Shown here: positions 23,070-34,672 of the stretch, piece after piece
Numbering within the stretch: position 1 is the stretch's first letter
Layout: each line of letters opens with the position of its first letter
From: Scalesia atractyloides
Taxonomy: Eukaryota; Streptophyta; Magnoliopsida; Asterales; Asteraceae
DNA: 64,000 nucleotides
Direction: 5' to 3'
Assembly: GCA_947069175.1 (NCBI GenBank)
Contig: CAMTDV010000012.1
Location: forward strand, 39,836,341 to 39,900,340
Notes under the pieces: model-generated
Seen by the model: the letters and a program-made list of their open reading frames with translations, nothing else
Told to the model about the DNA's origin: nothing
The model's database searches: none
Program-made: the position numbers and the translations under genes

Positions 23070-23153
23070 ACTAGTGGCGCAGTGGTTGAGTGTGTGTGCG
23101 TTAAGTTTCTGCTGAACCGGTTGACTGACCCGGGTTCGAAACCCGGCAGGGCC
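23070..23153 (+). repeat. Opposite-strand tRNA-like unit in LTR B
   Basis: A box TGGCGCAGTGG at 23075-23085 and B box GGTTCGAAACC at 23133-23143, on the plus strand, i.e. antisense to the element and upstream of its TATA. The spacing of 47 bp between boxes is longer than in most tRNAs. Copies are at 27523-27598 and 34404-34479. Confidence 0.75.
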
Positions 23154-23910
23154 ATATTATTTTTATTTTCTTATTTTTAACAGTTTTTCAAAAACTAATT
23201 ATATATTCCCATATAATAATTAATTATGTATCGTTTAAAATTATTTTGGGCATTAAATTCGCAAAGAAATTTTTAACAGATTGTTCAGTTAATAAACGGA
23301 GCGGGTTTGGTAAAATCCGTTTTTTGACTTAATTACATTATGCCTCTTGATTTTGTATGAACAAGTCTGGCAAGCTCACTAACCATAAACTTGGTTAGAG
23401 GCACAAGTAGCATAGAGTTGTTCTGTTTAAAAATAAGTTCGAAAACGTTTATAAGTTTAACATCCAAAATAGAAAGTTTGGCCCTAAAAATGGTATTGTT
23501 TCACCTTGGTTTTCTGTGGAAAACTTATGGTAACATCCCATGGGGCTTAGCAAACAATGTTGAGGAAGAAAACATGAAGAAAACTTTGAAAATCTTAAGT
23601 TTAAAAAGATAAAAAGGGGGCAGAAAGTTAACACACTTTTGGACCTCAAATGGTGGAGTTTCACCTTAGTTTGCCCAAGTAAACTTGTGAGAACCTTCCT
23701 AGAGGTTATCCAAGGGTGTTAGAAAGAAAAACAAAGCTTGAAGAAGAAGAGAAGTGAGTTGAAACTCACTTGCAAACTGTTTTGGGACAACAGAGAATTT
23801 TCGGACTTTGGTAGGTTGTTTGAAGTGTTTGGAGGCTTCTAAAAGTGAGAAATGGATGGGGGAAGGCTTGCTTGGGAAAGAATTAGGGTTAGGATTAAGG
23901 TTGTTTTGTG

Positions 23911-24240
23911 TTGCAGCCAGGAATTGTTATTCCTTAAGAATGGTTTTTAGTGAAGGCCGAAAGTAAGCGAAATGCTTATGTGATTGAAATGAACAAAAGG
24001 ACATAAGAAGAAATTACGTTTCTATTCTCAAAGATTTCCGAACATAACACCATGTTGTGGCATCGGCGTCTCGGGCATGTCAACATGAAGAACTTAAATC
24101 GACTTGCCAAAGGAGGCTTGGTTAGAGATTTACCAATAAGGGACTTTATGCTGGTAGAAAAATGTGTTTCATATGCATTGGATAAACTACATAGAAAGCC
24201 CTATAAGCCATATAAAGTTCCTATCAGCACTAGTATTAAA
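23911..24240 (+). pseudogene. Ty1/copia pre-integrase region of J, fragment
   Basis: The plus strand reads WFLVKAESKRNAYVIEMNKR and, from 24052, MLWHRRLGHVNMKNLNRLAK then GGLVRDLPIRDF and a VEKCVSYALDKLHRKPYKPY block. This is the GAG-pre-integrase zinc-binding segment of plant Ty1/copia, in the order expected after the J gag parts left of A. It stops at about 24240, where minus-strand gypsy sequence begins. The second Cys of the usual CVSCA is Tyr. Confidence 0.8.
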
Positions 24241-25220
24241 TAACATGTAAGCATACTGACTAGAAATAAGGAATGTGCCTGTCATGACATTTGGATCCTA
24301 TCGTGCGTCGCCTACTCCAATTATGTAGGCACATCCTCTAGTTGGGTTAGGATTCGTTGGCTGTCCTTGAGCTAGTCTCCCCATTGGGCCTCAATTAACT
24401 CTCAAATAAATGTTTCGCAAGTGTTTGGTACTACCACATTCGTAACAAGTACGAAGTGGCATAAGCCTTTGTTATTGTTAAGGGTGTTCTTGTAGTGGTT
24501 GAGGTTATGGGTGGGTGGTTTCTTGGTGGTTCGGTTGGGGTTTCAAAGGAAGTATTGCACTCACTTACAAAGTGACCAGACCTTCAACATTATTACAATA
24601 AGGACAACGACCAACATGATGAAGTTTACACTTGTTACATCTTGGTAACGCTTCTTGGTATCCTCATGCCTTTCTTTCTATAGTAGCCATATCGTAGTTT
24701 CTTTAAGTTGGCTTTGCATGTCTATCAACTTAGCTATTCTCTATCCTACTTTCCTCAGCATATATTATCACACTCGTATAATTCCGTGGCATCTTCTATA
24801 TAACTACCATATCGAATGTAATAGTGCTGACCCTCTATACGACACTCTGAATTGTCAGATGCTCCACGAAGTTCACAATACTACGAACTTCTAGTGCCAA
24901 ACCATAGATAAATCTTTTGATTCATTTGGATTAAGGGATTCCCATTTATGGTAATAATCGGTCAGATCATGAAATCAGTTAGCATAGCCGATGAGGTCAG
25001 CACCCTACATTTGGAGATTCCATAATTCATGTTCCATATTTTGTATCTCACTTCTTGGGCAAAATTGTTCAAGCACTATCTGCTTCAATTCAGTCTAATT
25101 CATTTGGATTGCTTCATGGCCACAGGTTTGGATAGTAGTGTTCCACCAAGTTAGTGCGTGGCGTTGTAACGTATAAGTGGAAATCCATTTTACTTTTCCG
25201 TTGGGTCCTTCCATACCGTG
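24241..25220 (-). pseudogene. gag and start of protease of element I, fragment
   Basis: The minus strand reads LTWWNT, then VLEQFCPRSEIQNMEHELWN, knuckle-like CKLHHVGRCPYC and CYECGSTKHLRN, then RGCAYIIGVGDAR and DPNVMTGTFLISSQYAYM. This is Ty3/gypsy gag running into the protease lead. It stops just before the expected DSGAD site. Stops are frequent. Gag starts on the other side of C (34902). Pol and the 3' LTR of I are missing. Confidence 0.75.
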
Positions 25221-27792
25221 TGTCACACCCCGACCCGCAGCGGAAAAGGTGATCGGGGCATGATTGGGTTATCATCAAAGCTCATGACATTTATTATAAT
25301 GTTTCATATTTATTATTACAATTTAAAGGGAATATACAATCATAATTACATCATATCCTACGCATCATTCTAGACTTCATTATTTTCTTCTAAGGCATTT
25401 CCTATGTTTTCCTTGCTTCATCCTGTTCACCTGTATCATGTGTATAAATGGTTTTTGGGTCAACAAAAAGTTGGCGAGTGAATCCTATGAAAAACATTTA
25501 AACAAGTTTATTGAATTGATTATTAAATAAAGTACACAACCACATATGAGTAAATGTAAATGTAAATATATTCACAAAACACTTAATATTAGATATTGCA
25601 CACACATATAACAATTGATCGTTTTGAGGCACGCGGTGTTCAACTCGTCTCCCACGAGGAACTGATGGGCCTAATGAATGAGTTTTAAGGCGCACGTTGT
25701 TCAACTCGTCTCCGACGAGGAACTGATGGGCCTAACAAATAATTTGCATACAATTTGACAATAAGTAATACATAACTACAAACAATATTTACATTCTAAG
25801 TTTAAATCATAATATGGTATGGCACGAGTTTGAATAAATGAATTAGTTTAAGTGACACATAATACACCCCAAAACGTGTAATTAAAAAGGGGAGTTGTAA
25901 GATTCACTCCCAGTGGGTGCGTTCGGTTAATGATGTTGAATGCGCAACGAAGTTGGATTTAACCACGAGTGAAACTAACCTAGATAATAACATAATGGTT
26001 CGGTAAATAAGCGGATTTTATTGATCAATTTTTAGTAGGATTATTGGATACATTTTTGTGAGTTTAGGGCTATTTTCTAACTTTAAAAATGTTATTTTTA
26101 AGTATTTTTAATTTAAATAAATAAATAAAAGTATAAAAAAAATGTTGATTTTTGACTGTTGACCATTGACTTGTTGACCGTTGACCGTTGACTTGTTGAC
26201 CGGTTTTATTGTGTATATGTGTGCGCCTGGCAGGACTCGAACCCGAGACCACCCGTACGCGTGCACGCAGCTCTACTAACTGAGCTACGTGTCTAGCCCG
26301 AAATATTTCTGTTTTTAATTATATTTATATACTAATTAAGTTAATCCGAAAATCACTTATTTTAAAATAAAGATTTAATGTATCGATTCGGTGCTCTCCA
26401 CAGGTCTCGAACCCGGGACCTGTGGTTTAGTTTGGCACACAGTCTACCGTTGGACTGTGTGTCTAACTTGGTAAATAATCTGGTTTTTATTATACTTATA
26501 TACAAACTAGATAAATTAATTTCTGTCCTTATATAAAAAGTTTGATAATTGCCAGAACCGGTGCGGTAGCCTGGACTCGAACCCGCGACGTATGATTTAA
26601 ACTCGCACACAGTCCACCACTGGACTGTGTGTCTATCTTGGTTATTATTCCGGTTTTCATTAAACTTAACATTTATTTGCAAGTGGATCCGGTTCAGTTT
26701 AAAAAAAGGAACATTTTTATTAAAGTGAGTGTGCGTGTGTCAAGGATCGAACTCGGGACGTATGCGTGTTTATTTGCACACAGTCCACCGCTGGACTGTG
26801 TGTCTAACCCGAGATATAACTTGATTTAAATTATATATATATATAACCGAAAACTTCATCTTCTTCGTTAAACTTAACCCAGAACCAATGTCCGACTGTT
26901 TCGACAAATTAATCAACTTCTTTTAGTAAGTTGTAATTAGCTACATATGAGATTAATAAAAACGAAAGAGATTAGGTGTAAGATATACCGAACAGAGATC
27001 CCCTGTTCCGCCGGCGAGTTTCCGATGACAGCAGGTTATTCCGGCGACGTGTATCTTGCGGCAGAGGTTCTTCAAGAAGTTTGAGGTGAGTGTGGGTGAC
27101 TTCGGTATGAGCTCTAGATGTTCAGTTTTTAGAGTAAGGCACAGAGGTGAAGGGGTTCGGTTTTCCGGCGAGTTGCAGAAAGTTTCCGGCGAGTGAAATT
27201 ACGTCGAGAATTTGTGTGATTGTGAGCGAAAAAGTTATCAGAAGCTTGTGGGTGTATTTATAGGGAAAAACATCGATGAATTTAGTCCGATTACCGTCTT
27301 CATTTGTCGGTCAATAATTTTTCCGGCGGTTATGACTGATGTCGCGGACTGGACATCGGTTATAACCGATGTTGGGGTTAATGCTTCGGTTAAATCCGAA
27401 GAAACCGTCAGTGAAAGGCGAAATCGTTGGGATTTTCGACGACTGCGATTGGGCTCGTCAGTTTGAATTCGACATTGTGATATTTGAATTAATTGTTTTG
27501 GTATATTACTAAAGAACACCAGTGGCGGAGTGGTTGGATGTGTGTGTGTTAAGGCTTTGCTGATATCTGGTTGACCCGGCTGACCCGGGTTCGAAACCCG
27601 GCATCAGCAATATATTTTTATTTCATTATTTTTAATAAATTTTCAATTATAAATTTTATATTCTAATACAATTATTAATTATGTATCGTTTAAAATTTAT
27701 TTGAGCATTAAATACGCAACGAAATTTTTAACTGGTTGTTCGGTTAATAAACGAAGTGGGTTTGGTAAATCCGGTTTTTGACGGATGTTAAA
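25221..27792 (-). repeat. 3' LTR of C
   Basis: 2572 bp. TATA box on the minus strand at 27255-27262. TTGAC cluster at 26152-26200. tRNA-like units have B boxes starting near 26233 and hairpin loops at 26447, 26617 and 26788 (spacing 170, 171). The opposite-strand unit is at 27523-27598. The two GAGGCACGCGGTG/AAGGCGCACGTTG blocks are near 25624 and 25686. Confidence 0.92.
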
Positions 27793-27831
27793 GTATCCCC
27801 TAGTTTTAGAAATTTCGTCCCGAAATTTAAG
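27793..27831 (-). promoter_or_regulatory. Purine tract and hairpin before 3' LTR of C
   Basis: The minus strand reads CTAGGGGATAC next to the LTR, with AAATTTCGGGACGAAATTT just upstream, an inverted repeat with 8-bp arms. A has the same pair at 13838-13876. Confidence 0.75.
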
Positions 27832-28040
27832 TAGTGACATATTTGTCTAAATAAGGATGATGTTTAGTTTGACAGTTACATACTTAAAAAGGAGTAAGTG
27901 TTTAAATTTTTTTGTTTGAGGCGGTAACGTTCCTCGTAAGGGTTGAGTACCCTGCTACAGGAATCGCTTTTTGATGCCTAAGATAATGAATATTTATAAA
28001 CAGAGTTGATTGACTAAATATGACTTCATGCGCAAGAGGT
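27832..28040 (-). other. Non-coding stretch between tandem repeats and purine tract of C
   Basis: I see no gene. An AT-rich stretch with GGGTTGAGTACCCTGCTACAG near 27938-27958 stands where the integrase tail would be in a full element. Confidence 0.5.
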
Positions 28041-29720
28041 TTGATATGTTTGGAAAGATAAGGCTATATCCTAAAACAAAACTTCTACTACTAAAACCTA
28101 CATGGAACTTCTCATAACCGCCTGACAATGCCTATGATCCTTTGACAAGAATACTTATATATATGGAAGTACCAGCGGCGTATCCACCATATTCTTGTCA
28201 AATTTTCATTGGTTTTATCAGTAAGTTATGATTGGTTCTATGATGTGACTCTAGAACATAAATAAACACAACAACCAATGTCTGAGTCCGAATTCTGATA
28301 GTATACATGTTTGAATGGTGACACAATCCGATTTCCTTAAATGATGAGATGATATGAATGCTAAATCAGTGAGTATAACACAATCTTCAATCAAGACAAT
28401 ACTAAATCCTACATGGAACTTCTCATAACCGCCTGACAATGCCTCTGATCCCTTGACAAGAATACTTATATATAGGAAGTACCAGCGGCGTATCCACCAT
28501 ATTCTTGTCAAGTTTTCATTGGTTTTATCAGTAAGTTATGATTGGTTCTATGATATGACTCTAGAACATAAATAAAACACACAACCAATGTCTGAGTCCC
28601 AATTCTGATAGCATACATGTTTGAATGGTGATAGTTCCTATCTCGTTTGTTGTGATGGAGAGGTTAGTTTATGTAGTAATAGAACACAATCCAATTTCTT
28701 TAAATAATGAGATGATATGAATGCTGAATCAGTGAGTATAACACAAACTTCCACCAAGACAATACTAAATCCTACATGGAACTTCTCGTAACCGCCTGAT
28801 AATGCCTCTGATCCTTTGACAAGAATACTTATATATTGGAAGTACCAGCGGCGTATCCACCATATTCTTGTCAAATTTTCATTGGTTTTAACAGTAAGTT
28901 ATGATTGGTTCTATGTGACTCTAAAACATAAATAAACACAACAACCAATGTCTGAGTCATAATGGTGACACAATCCAATTTCTTTAAATGATGTGATGAT
29001 ATGAATGCTAAATCAGTGAGTATAACACAATCTTCAATCAAGACAATACTAAATCCTACATGGAACTTCTCATGACCGCCTGATAATGCCTCTGATCCTT
29101 TGACAAGAATACTTATATATAGGAAGTACCAGCGGCGTATCCACCATATTCTCGTCAAATTTTCATTGGTTTTATCAGTAAGTTATGATTAGTCCTATGT
29201 GACTCTAAAACATAAATAATCACAACAACCAATGTCTGAGTCCTAATTCTGATAGTATACATGTTTGAATGATGACAGTACCTCTCTCGTTTGTTATGAT
29301 GGAGAGGTTAGTCTATGTAGAAATCGAACATAATCCAATTTCTTTAAATAATGAAATGATATGAATGCTAAATCAGTGAGTATAAATCAAACTTCAACCA
29401 AGACATTACTAAATCCTACATGGAACTTCTCATAACCGCCTGATAATGCCTCTGATCCTTTGACAAGAATACTTATATATAGGAGGTACCAGCGGCGTAT
29501 CCACCATATTCTTGTAAAATTTTCATTGGCTTTATCCGTAAGTTATGATTAGTTCTATGTGACTCTAAAACATAAATAAACACAACAAACAATGCCTGAG
29601 TCATGATTCTGATAGTATACATGTTTGAATGATGACAGTCCTTCCCTCGTTTTGTTATGATGGAGAGGTTAGTCTAAGTAGAAGTGAGACACAGCCCAAC
29701 TTCTTTAAATAATGAGATTG
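28041..29720 (-). repeat. Five tandem repeats of 284-363 bp in place of pol in C
   Basis: The anchor ACCAGCGGCGTATCCACC starts at 28171, 28481, 28844, 29128 and 29488, so spacings are 310, 363, 284 and 360. Units after 28620, 29270 and 29630 carry an extra block of about 55 bp (CTCGTTTGTTRTGATGGAGA). In the sense strand at least three units keep an open frame starting MTRIWWIRRWYF, with ILVKGSEALSGG. It has no family I recognise and may be open by chance because the copies are young. Confidence 0.9.
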
Positions 29721-29870
29721 AAATACGTTGAGATGTATGATGGTATGAATGTCAAATCAATGAGTATAAAACAAAACTGAAGTAGTAATTTGCATTAAAA
29801 TTCTTGGATAAATTTCCAATTTATAACTGGGATACGGGAAAATTTAGATAACATAAAAAAAACGTAAAAA
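29721..29870 (-). other. Spacer between gag stop and repeats of C
   Basis: AT-rich, no frame. It directly follows the gag stop codon, at the place where a protease would start in an autonomous element. Confidence 0.5.
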
Positions 29871-31255
29871 CTAAGCGGTTGGAGTTGAATTTTGATTTTT
29901 GGTGAAGGGGACTAGTTGGGTGGTTTCGTTTGGGCCGTCATTATCTTCATCAGGATTGGCGTTGATGTTGAAAACTCTTCTTCTTGCTGGTGGCCTAATG
30001 GTTGGGTTTTCTTGATTTGATTGGTTAACTGGGTTTGCTTGAGCTTGGGCGTTTATGATGTTAACCAATCGAGGGCACGTGTTTCTATAATGGGTAGGGT
30101 CGCCACAATTAAACAAGCTCTAGTATAAGGTAACATGGGGTATTGGGGTTGTTGATATGTTTGGATCATGTTTTGAGTAGGGGGTGAGATTTGGTTTTGA
30201 GGGGTGCGGCAAACCTTGCTCAAATGACCATAGCGTCCACAATTCGCACATTGTCGACAAGGTAAGGTAGACGGATGATGATAAAAACAGGTGTTACAAT
30301 GAGGGTGAGGTCCAAGGTAAGGTTTCTTATTTGGGTAAGTAGAGTTGGGTGCTACTTGAGTGATTGGGATAGCTTGGAGGGGTATGGCTTGTGAGGCTGG
30401 CTGGTTGCGTTGGATGGTAGCGAAAAGTTACCCATCCCGTTTTCTCTTAAAAATGGGTTGATAAGGGGATTCGGTTTGGGTGGAGTTTGAGGTTTCAGTC
30501 GATGCTTTATCCTTCTTCTTCTCCTCCTTGAAGTCTTTGTTCCGGATACGGTTCTCGGTGAGCTCTGTAGCTAACTCCATTGCTGCTTCCAAGGTTGCAG
30601 GTGTGGTACTTATTACAGAGTCTTGAATCTTTGAAGGAAGACCTCGAATGTAGTGCTAAATCAATCGGTAGAGGGGAGTGAACAAGTTGGGAACCATTTG
30701 ATTTAACTCGAGGAATCTCTTGTTGTATGTGGTGTGGTCTCCTTCCTTTTGCTTCAACGAATAGAATTCATCCTCTAATTTCTTGATTTCGCTCCTTGGG
30801 CAAAACCGTCTTGTCATGATTTCCTTCAACTCTTCCCAAGTCAAAGTCATAGCATCTTCAACACCTCGTTTGGTCTTCTCTGTATTCCACCAAGTAATTG
30901 CTATTCCAAGTAAACGACCAGTAGCATATCACAATTTGCGATCATCGGGGCAATCACAATTTAGAAATGTGTTCTCCATTTATTCAAACCAATGGAGGAG
31001 AGCGGTGACACCTTCAGTCCCTTCGTATTTTGGAGGGTCGCAGGATTTGAAATGCTTGTAGGTGCATTTGGTGGTAATTGCGGGAGGATTGACAATGTTT
31101 TGATCTTCTTGATTGACGGGATTAGCGGTAAGGGCTTGTTGGACTTGAACTACAATGTTGGGTATTACGGCAGCCATTTGTTGAGCGATTAGGGCAGCCA
31201 TGCGCTCGCGGGCTTTTCCTGCTCTCATCTTCCTACGAGCGAGGCTAGAAGACAT
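29871..31255 (-). pseudogene. gag of C with four stops and one frameshift
   Basis: The start is MSSSLARRKMRAGKARERMA at 31255, chosen because a long frame runs from it. It continues with CTYKHFKSCDPPKYEGTEGV, ITWWNTEKTKRGVEDAMTLT, a FCPRSEIKKLEDEFYSLK core (gypsy gag) and the knuckle CANCGRYGHLSKVC. A one-base loss near 30112 moves the last knuckle CFNCGDPTHYRNTC to another frame. In-frame stops lie near 30977, 30936, 30655 and 30430. The end (FNINANPDEDNDGPNETT, then a stop) leaves the family pattern at the gag-protease border. Confidence 0.85.
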
Positions 31256-32083
31256 CTACAAGGAATACATATCAAGGGTATGAGTTGGATGTTTTTAGGA
31301 TCATGGGTCGTATTTAGGAATGAACATTCATAAAATAAATATAACATAATAAATCTACTACATCCATAGGATGTCTTGGGCTTTGCTCGTAATTGGGCCT
31401 TGCATGCCGCCATACTTCACCTTCGTAATCATGTGGGCCCCCATGACTACCGGGTTTTTCATATGGTTCGCATGTGTTAGCCTGGTTACGTACACTAAAA
31501 CCCGGAGAAAATCGAGAAATATGTATGTAACGTATGATATTTGGAATGTAACCAGGTGTGGACACGGTGACACCTCAAAGTGGGGTTAGTTCGAACGACG
31601 TTTGGTGTGGCATGCTTTGGCCTAATAGGTCCTTCGTACTCTCATCGTTAGTCCCCAGGTAGGCAAACTGGTCCGTTATATTGGATTTATACGAATGCCA
31701 ACCTAGACAGGACGTTCCGACTACCGGTACTTGTACCCTTACAGTTACTACATGCCGGTCGCAGAACTCATTTTGATGAGATTTGAAAAATGAAATAAAA
31801 TGCGACAAAATCTTGAATAACGGAAGTATGAAGATGAACTGAATATGTGAACATTGAAATATGTATGATGAATGTGTATGTAAGTATGTATGTCTGACTG
31901 TAAGTATAATTCACTATGTATCACAAAATGTAGTATCGGAAGTATTTGGATGCATTTATGTATGTAATAAATATGAAAGAAATAAACATCATGAGTTTGC
32001 ATATAACCACATAAACAATTAAAATCTAATCAACTATAGTATAGGCTCTAAGGGTCTAATAACCTATCCTATATCCCTATAGT
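31256..32083 (-). other. RNA leader of C
   Basis: Non-coding on the minus strand between primer site and gag. A GTATGTATGTNN-rich stretch lies near 31862-31965. I do not see the GGGGTGAAA hairpins of A and E here. Confidence 0.6.
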
Positions 32084-32101
32084 TATGGCTCTGATACCAA
32101 T
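32084..32101 (-). promoter_or_regulatory. Primer-binding site of C
   Basis: The minus strand reads ATTGGTATCAGAGCCATA, an exact initiator Met tRNA site, one base from the LTR edge. Confidence 0.92.
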
Positions 32102-32102
32102 C

Positions 32103-34672
32103 TGTCACACCCCGACCCGCAGCGGAAAAGGTGATCGGGGCATGATTGGGTTATCATCAAAGCTCATGACATTTATTATAACGTTTCATATTTATTATTA
32201 CAATTTAAAGGGAAATATACAATCATAATTACATCATATCCTATACATCATTCTAGACTTCATTATTTTCTTCTAAGGCATTTCCTATGTTTTCCTTGCT
32301 TCATCCTGTTCACCTGTATCATGTGTAAAAATGGTTTTTGGGTCAACAAAAAGTTGGCGAGTGAATCCTATGAAAAACATTTAAACAAGTTTATTGAATT
32401 GATTATTAAATAAAGTGCACAACCACATATGAGTAAATGTAAATGTAAATATATTCACAAAACACTTAATATTAGATATTGCACACACACATAACAATTG
32501 ATCGTTTTGAGGCACGCGTTGTTCAACTCGTCTCCCACGAGGAACTGATGGGCCTAATGAATGAGTTATAAGGCGCGCGTTGTTCAACTCGTCTCCCACG
32601 AGGAACTGATGGGCCTAACAAATAATTTGTATACAATTTGACAATAAGTAATACATAACTACAAACAATATTTACATTCTAAGTTTAAATCATAATATGG
32701 TATGGCACGTGTTTGAATAAATGAATTAGTTTAAGTGACACATAATACACCCCAAAACGTGTAATTAAAAAGGGGAGTTGTAAGATTCACTCACAGTGGG
32801 TGCGTTCGGTTGATAATGTTGAATACGCAACAAAGTTGGATTTAACCACGAGTGAAACTAACCTAGATAATAACATAATGGTTCGGTAAATAAGCGGATT
32901 TTATTGATCAATTTTTAGTAGGATAATTGGATACATTTTTGTGAGTTTAGGGCTATTTTCTAACTTTAAAAATGTTATTTTAAATATTTTTAATTTAAAT
33001 AAATAAATAAAAGTATAAAAAAATGTTGATTTTTGACTGTTGACTATTGACTTGTTGACCGTTGACCGTTGACTTGTTGACCGGTTTTATTGTGTATATG
33101 TATGCGTCGGGCAGGACTCGAACCCGAGACCTCCCGTACGCGTGCACGCAGCTCTACCAACTGAGCTACGTGTCTAACCCGAAATATTTCTGTTTTTAAT
33201 TATATTTATATACTAATTAAGTTAATCCGAAAATCACTTATTTTAAAATAAAGATTTAATGTATCGATTCGGTGCTCTCCACAGGTCTCGAACCCGTGAC
33301 CTGTGGTTTAGTTTGGCACACAGTCCACCGCTGGACTGTTTGTCTAACTTGGTAAATAATCTGGTTTTTATTATACTTATATACAAACTAGATAAATTAA
33401 TTTCTGTCCTTATATAAAAAGTTTGATAATTGCCAGAACCGGTGCGGTAGCCTGGACTCGAACCCGCGACGTATGATTTAAACTCGCACACAGTCCACCA
33501 CTGGACTGTGTGTCTATCTTGGTTATTATTCCGGTTTTCATTAAACTTAACATTTATTTGCAAGTGGATCCGGTTCAGTTTAAAAAAAGGAACATTTTTA
33601 TTAAAGCGAGTGTGCGTGTGTCAAGGATCGAACTCGGGACGTATGCGTGTTTATTTGCACACAGTCCACCGCTGGACTGTGTGTCTAACCCGAGATATAA
33701 CTTGAATTTAATTATATATATATATAACCGAAAACTTCATCTTCTTCGTTAAACTTAACCCAGAACCAATGTCCGACTATTTCGACAAATTAATCAACTT
33801 CTTTTAGTAAGTTGTAATTAGCTACATATGAGATTAATAAAACCGAAAGAGATTAGGTGTAAGATATACCGAACAGAGATCCCCTGTTCCGCCGGCGAGT
33901 TTCCGATGACAGCAGGTTATTCCGGCGACGTGTATCTTGCGGCAGAGGTTCTTCAAGAAGTTTGAGGTGAGTGTGGGTGACTTCGGTATGAGCTCTAGAT
34001 GTTCAGTTTTTAGAGTAAGGCACAGAGGTGAAGGGGTTCGGTTTTCCGGCGAGTTGCAGAAAGTTTCCGGCGAGTGAAATTACGTCGAGAATTTGTGTGA
34101 TTGTGAGCGAAAAAGTTATCAGAAGCTTGTGGGTGTATTTATAGGGAAAAACATCGATGAATTTAGTCCGATTACCGTCTTGATTCGTCGGTCAATAATT
34201 TTTCCGGCGGTTATGACTGATGTCGCGGACTGGACATCGGTTATAACCGATGTTGGGGTTAATGCTTCGGTTAAATCAGAAGAAACCGTCAGTGAAAGGC
34301 GAAATCGTTGGGATTTCCGACGACTGCGATTGGGCGCGTCAGTTTGAATTCGACATTGTGATATTTGAATTAATTGTTTTGGTATATTACTAAAGAACAC
34401 CAGTGGCGGAGTGGTTGGATGTGTGTGTGTTAAGGCTTTGCTGATATCTGGTTGACCCGGCTGACCCGGGTTCGAAACCCGGCATCAGCAATATATTTTT
34501 ATTTCATTATTTTTAATAATTTTCAATTATAAATTTTATATTCTAATACAATTATTAATTATGTATCGTTTAAAATTTATTTGAGCATTAAATACGCAAC
34601 GACATTTTTAACTGGTTGTTCGGTTAATAAACGAAGCGGGTTTGGTAAATCCGGTTTTTGATGGATGTAACA
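32103..34672 (-). repeat. 5' LTR of C
   Basis: 2570 bp. TATA at 34136-34143 on the minus strand. tRNA-like unit 1 has A box CCAACTGAGCTA at 33157-33168 (plus-strand view) and B box at 33114-33123. Hairpin loops are at 33328, 33498 and 33669. The opposite-strand unit is at 34404-34479. Differences from the 3' LTR are scattered point changes and a few short indels. Confidence 0.92.

Larger units (their letters stand above)
20721..23337 (-). mobile_element. Solo LTR B (same family as C), 2617 bp
   Basis: It starts TGTCACACCCCGACC and ends CTTAATTACA, flanked by TTATG at 20716-20720 and 23338-23342. It aligns with both LTRs of C (25221-27792, 32103-34672). No internal region remains, so it is the product of LTR-LTR recombination. 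The TATA box on the minus strand is at 22809-22816. It holds two copies of a GAGGCACGCGTTG block (near 21112 and 21255), the tRNA-like array and the TTGAC cluster. Confidence 0.93.
11372..23910 (-). mobile_element. Tekay (Del)-type chromovirus element A, minus strand
   Basis: Domain order on the minus strand is 5' LTR, primer site, leader, gag, protease, RT, RNase H, integrase, chromodomain-like tail, purine tract, 3' LTR, as in Ty3/gypsy chromoviruses. The 3' LTR is complete (11372-13837). The 5' LTR loses its outer 560 bp or so at 23910, where J sequence resumes, and carries solo LTR B. No target duplication can be tested because of that truncation. Many frameshifts make it non-autonomous. 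Its closest relative in the window is E. Confidence 0.85.
19432..23910 (-). repeat. 5' LTR of A, truncated and carrying solo LTR B
   Basis: Its own parts are 19432-20720 and 23338-23910. The split is at TTATG, duplicated on both sides of B. The match to the 3' LTR stops after ATTAGGGTTAGGATTAAGG near 23910, so the outer U3 (about 560 bp) is lost. A unit at 20140-20190 differs from the 3' LTR by a small insertion. A lost U3 would leave no full promoter. Confidence 0.82.
25221..34672 (-). mobile_element. Element C: complete LTR element with gag only
   Basis: The 9452-bp element has LTRs 25221-27792 and 32103-34672 and target duplication CCGTG (25216-25220, 34673-34677), inside gag of I. The primer site and purine tract are normal. 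The internal 4.3 kb holds a gag with stops and, where protease to integrase should be, five tandem repeats. No RT or integrase motif is seen in any frame. It fits the class of plant elements with terminal repeats and gag only (TR-GAG), which need pol from a partner. The purine-tract hairpin shared with A suggests a Tekay-type partner. The two LTRs look nearly alike, so insertion is fairly recent. Confidence 0.9.

Noticed and set aside
23075..23143. A real tRNA gene on the plus strand
   Set aside because: The box spacing is long, no acceptor stem is seen, and it is repeated in each LTR of one family.
26362..26682. 106-codon open frame on the minus strand, present again at 33243-33563
   Set aside because: It is repeated because both lie in the two LTRs of C; it crosses the tRNA-like array and has no protein pattern.
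31748..32002. 84-codon His/Tyr-rich frame on the minus strand
   Set aside because: It comes from a GTATGTATG simple repeat in the leader of C and lies upstream of gag.
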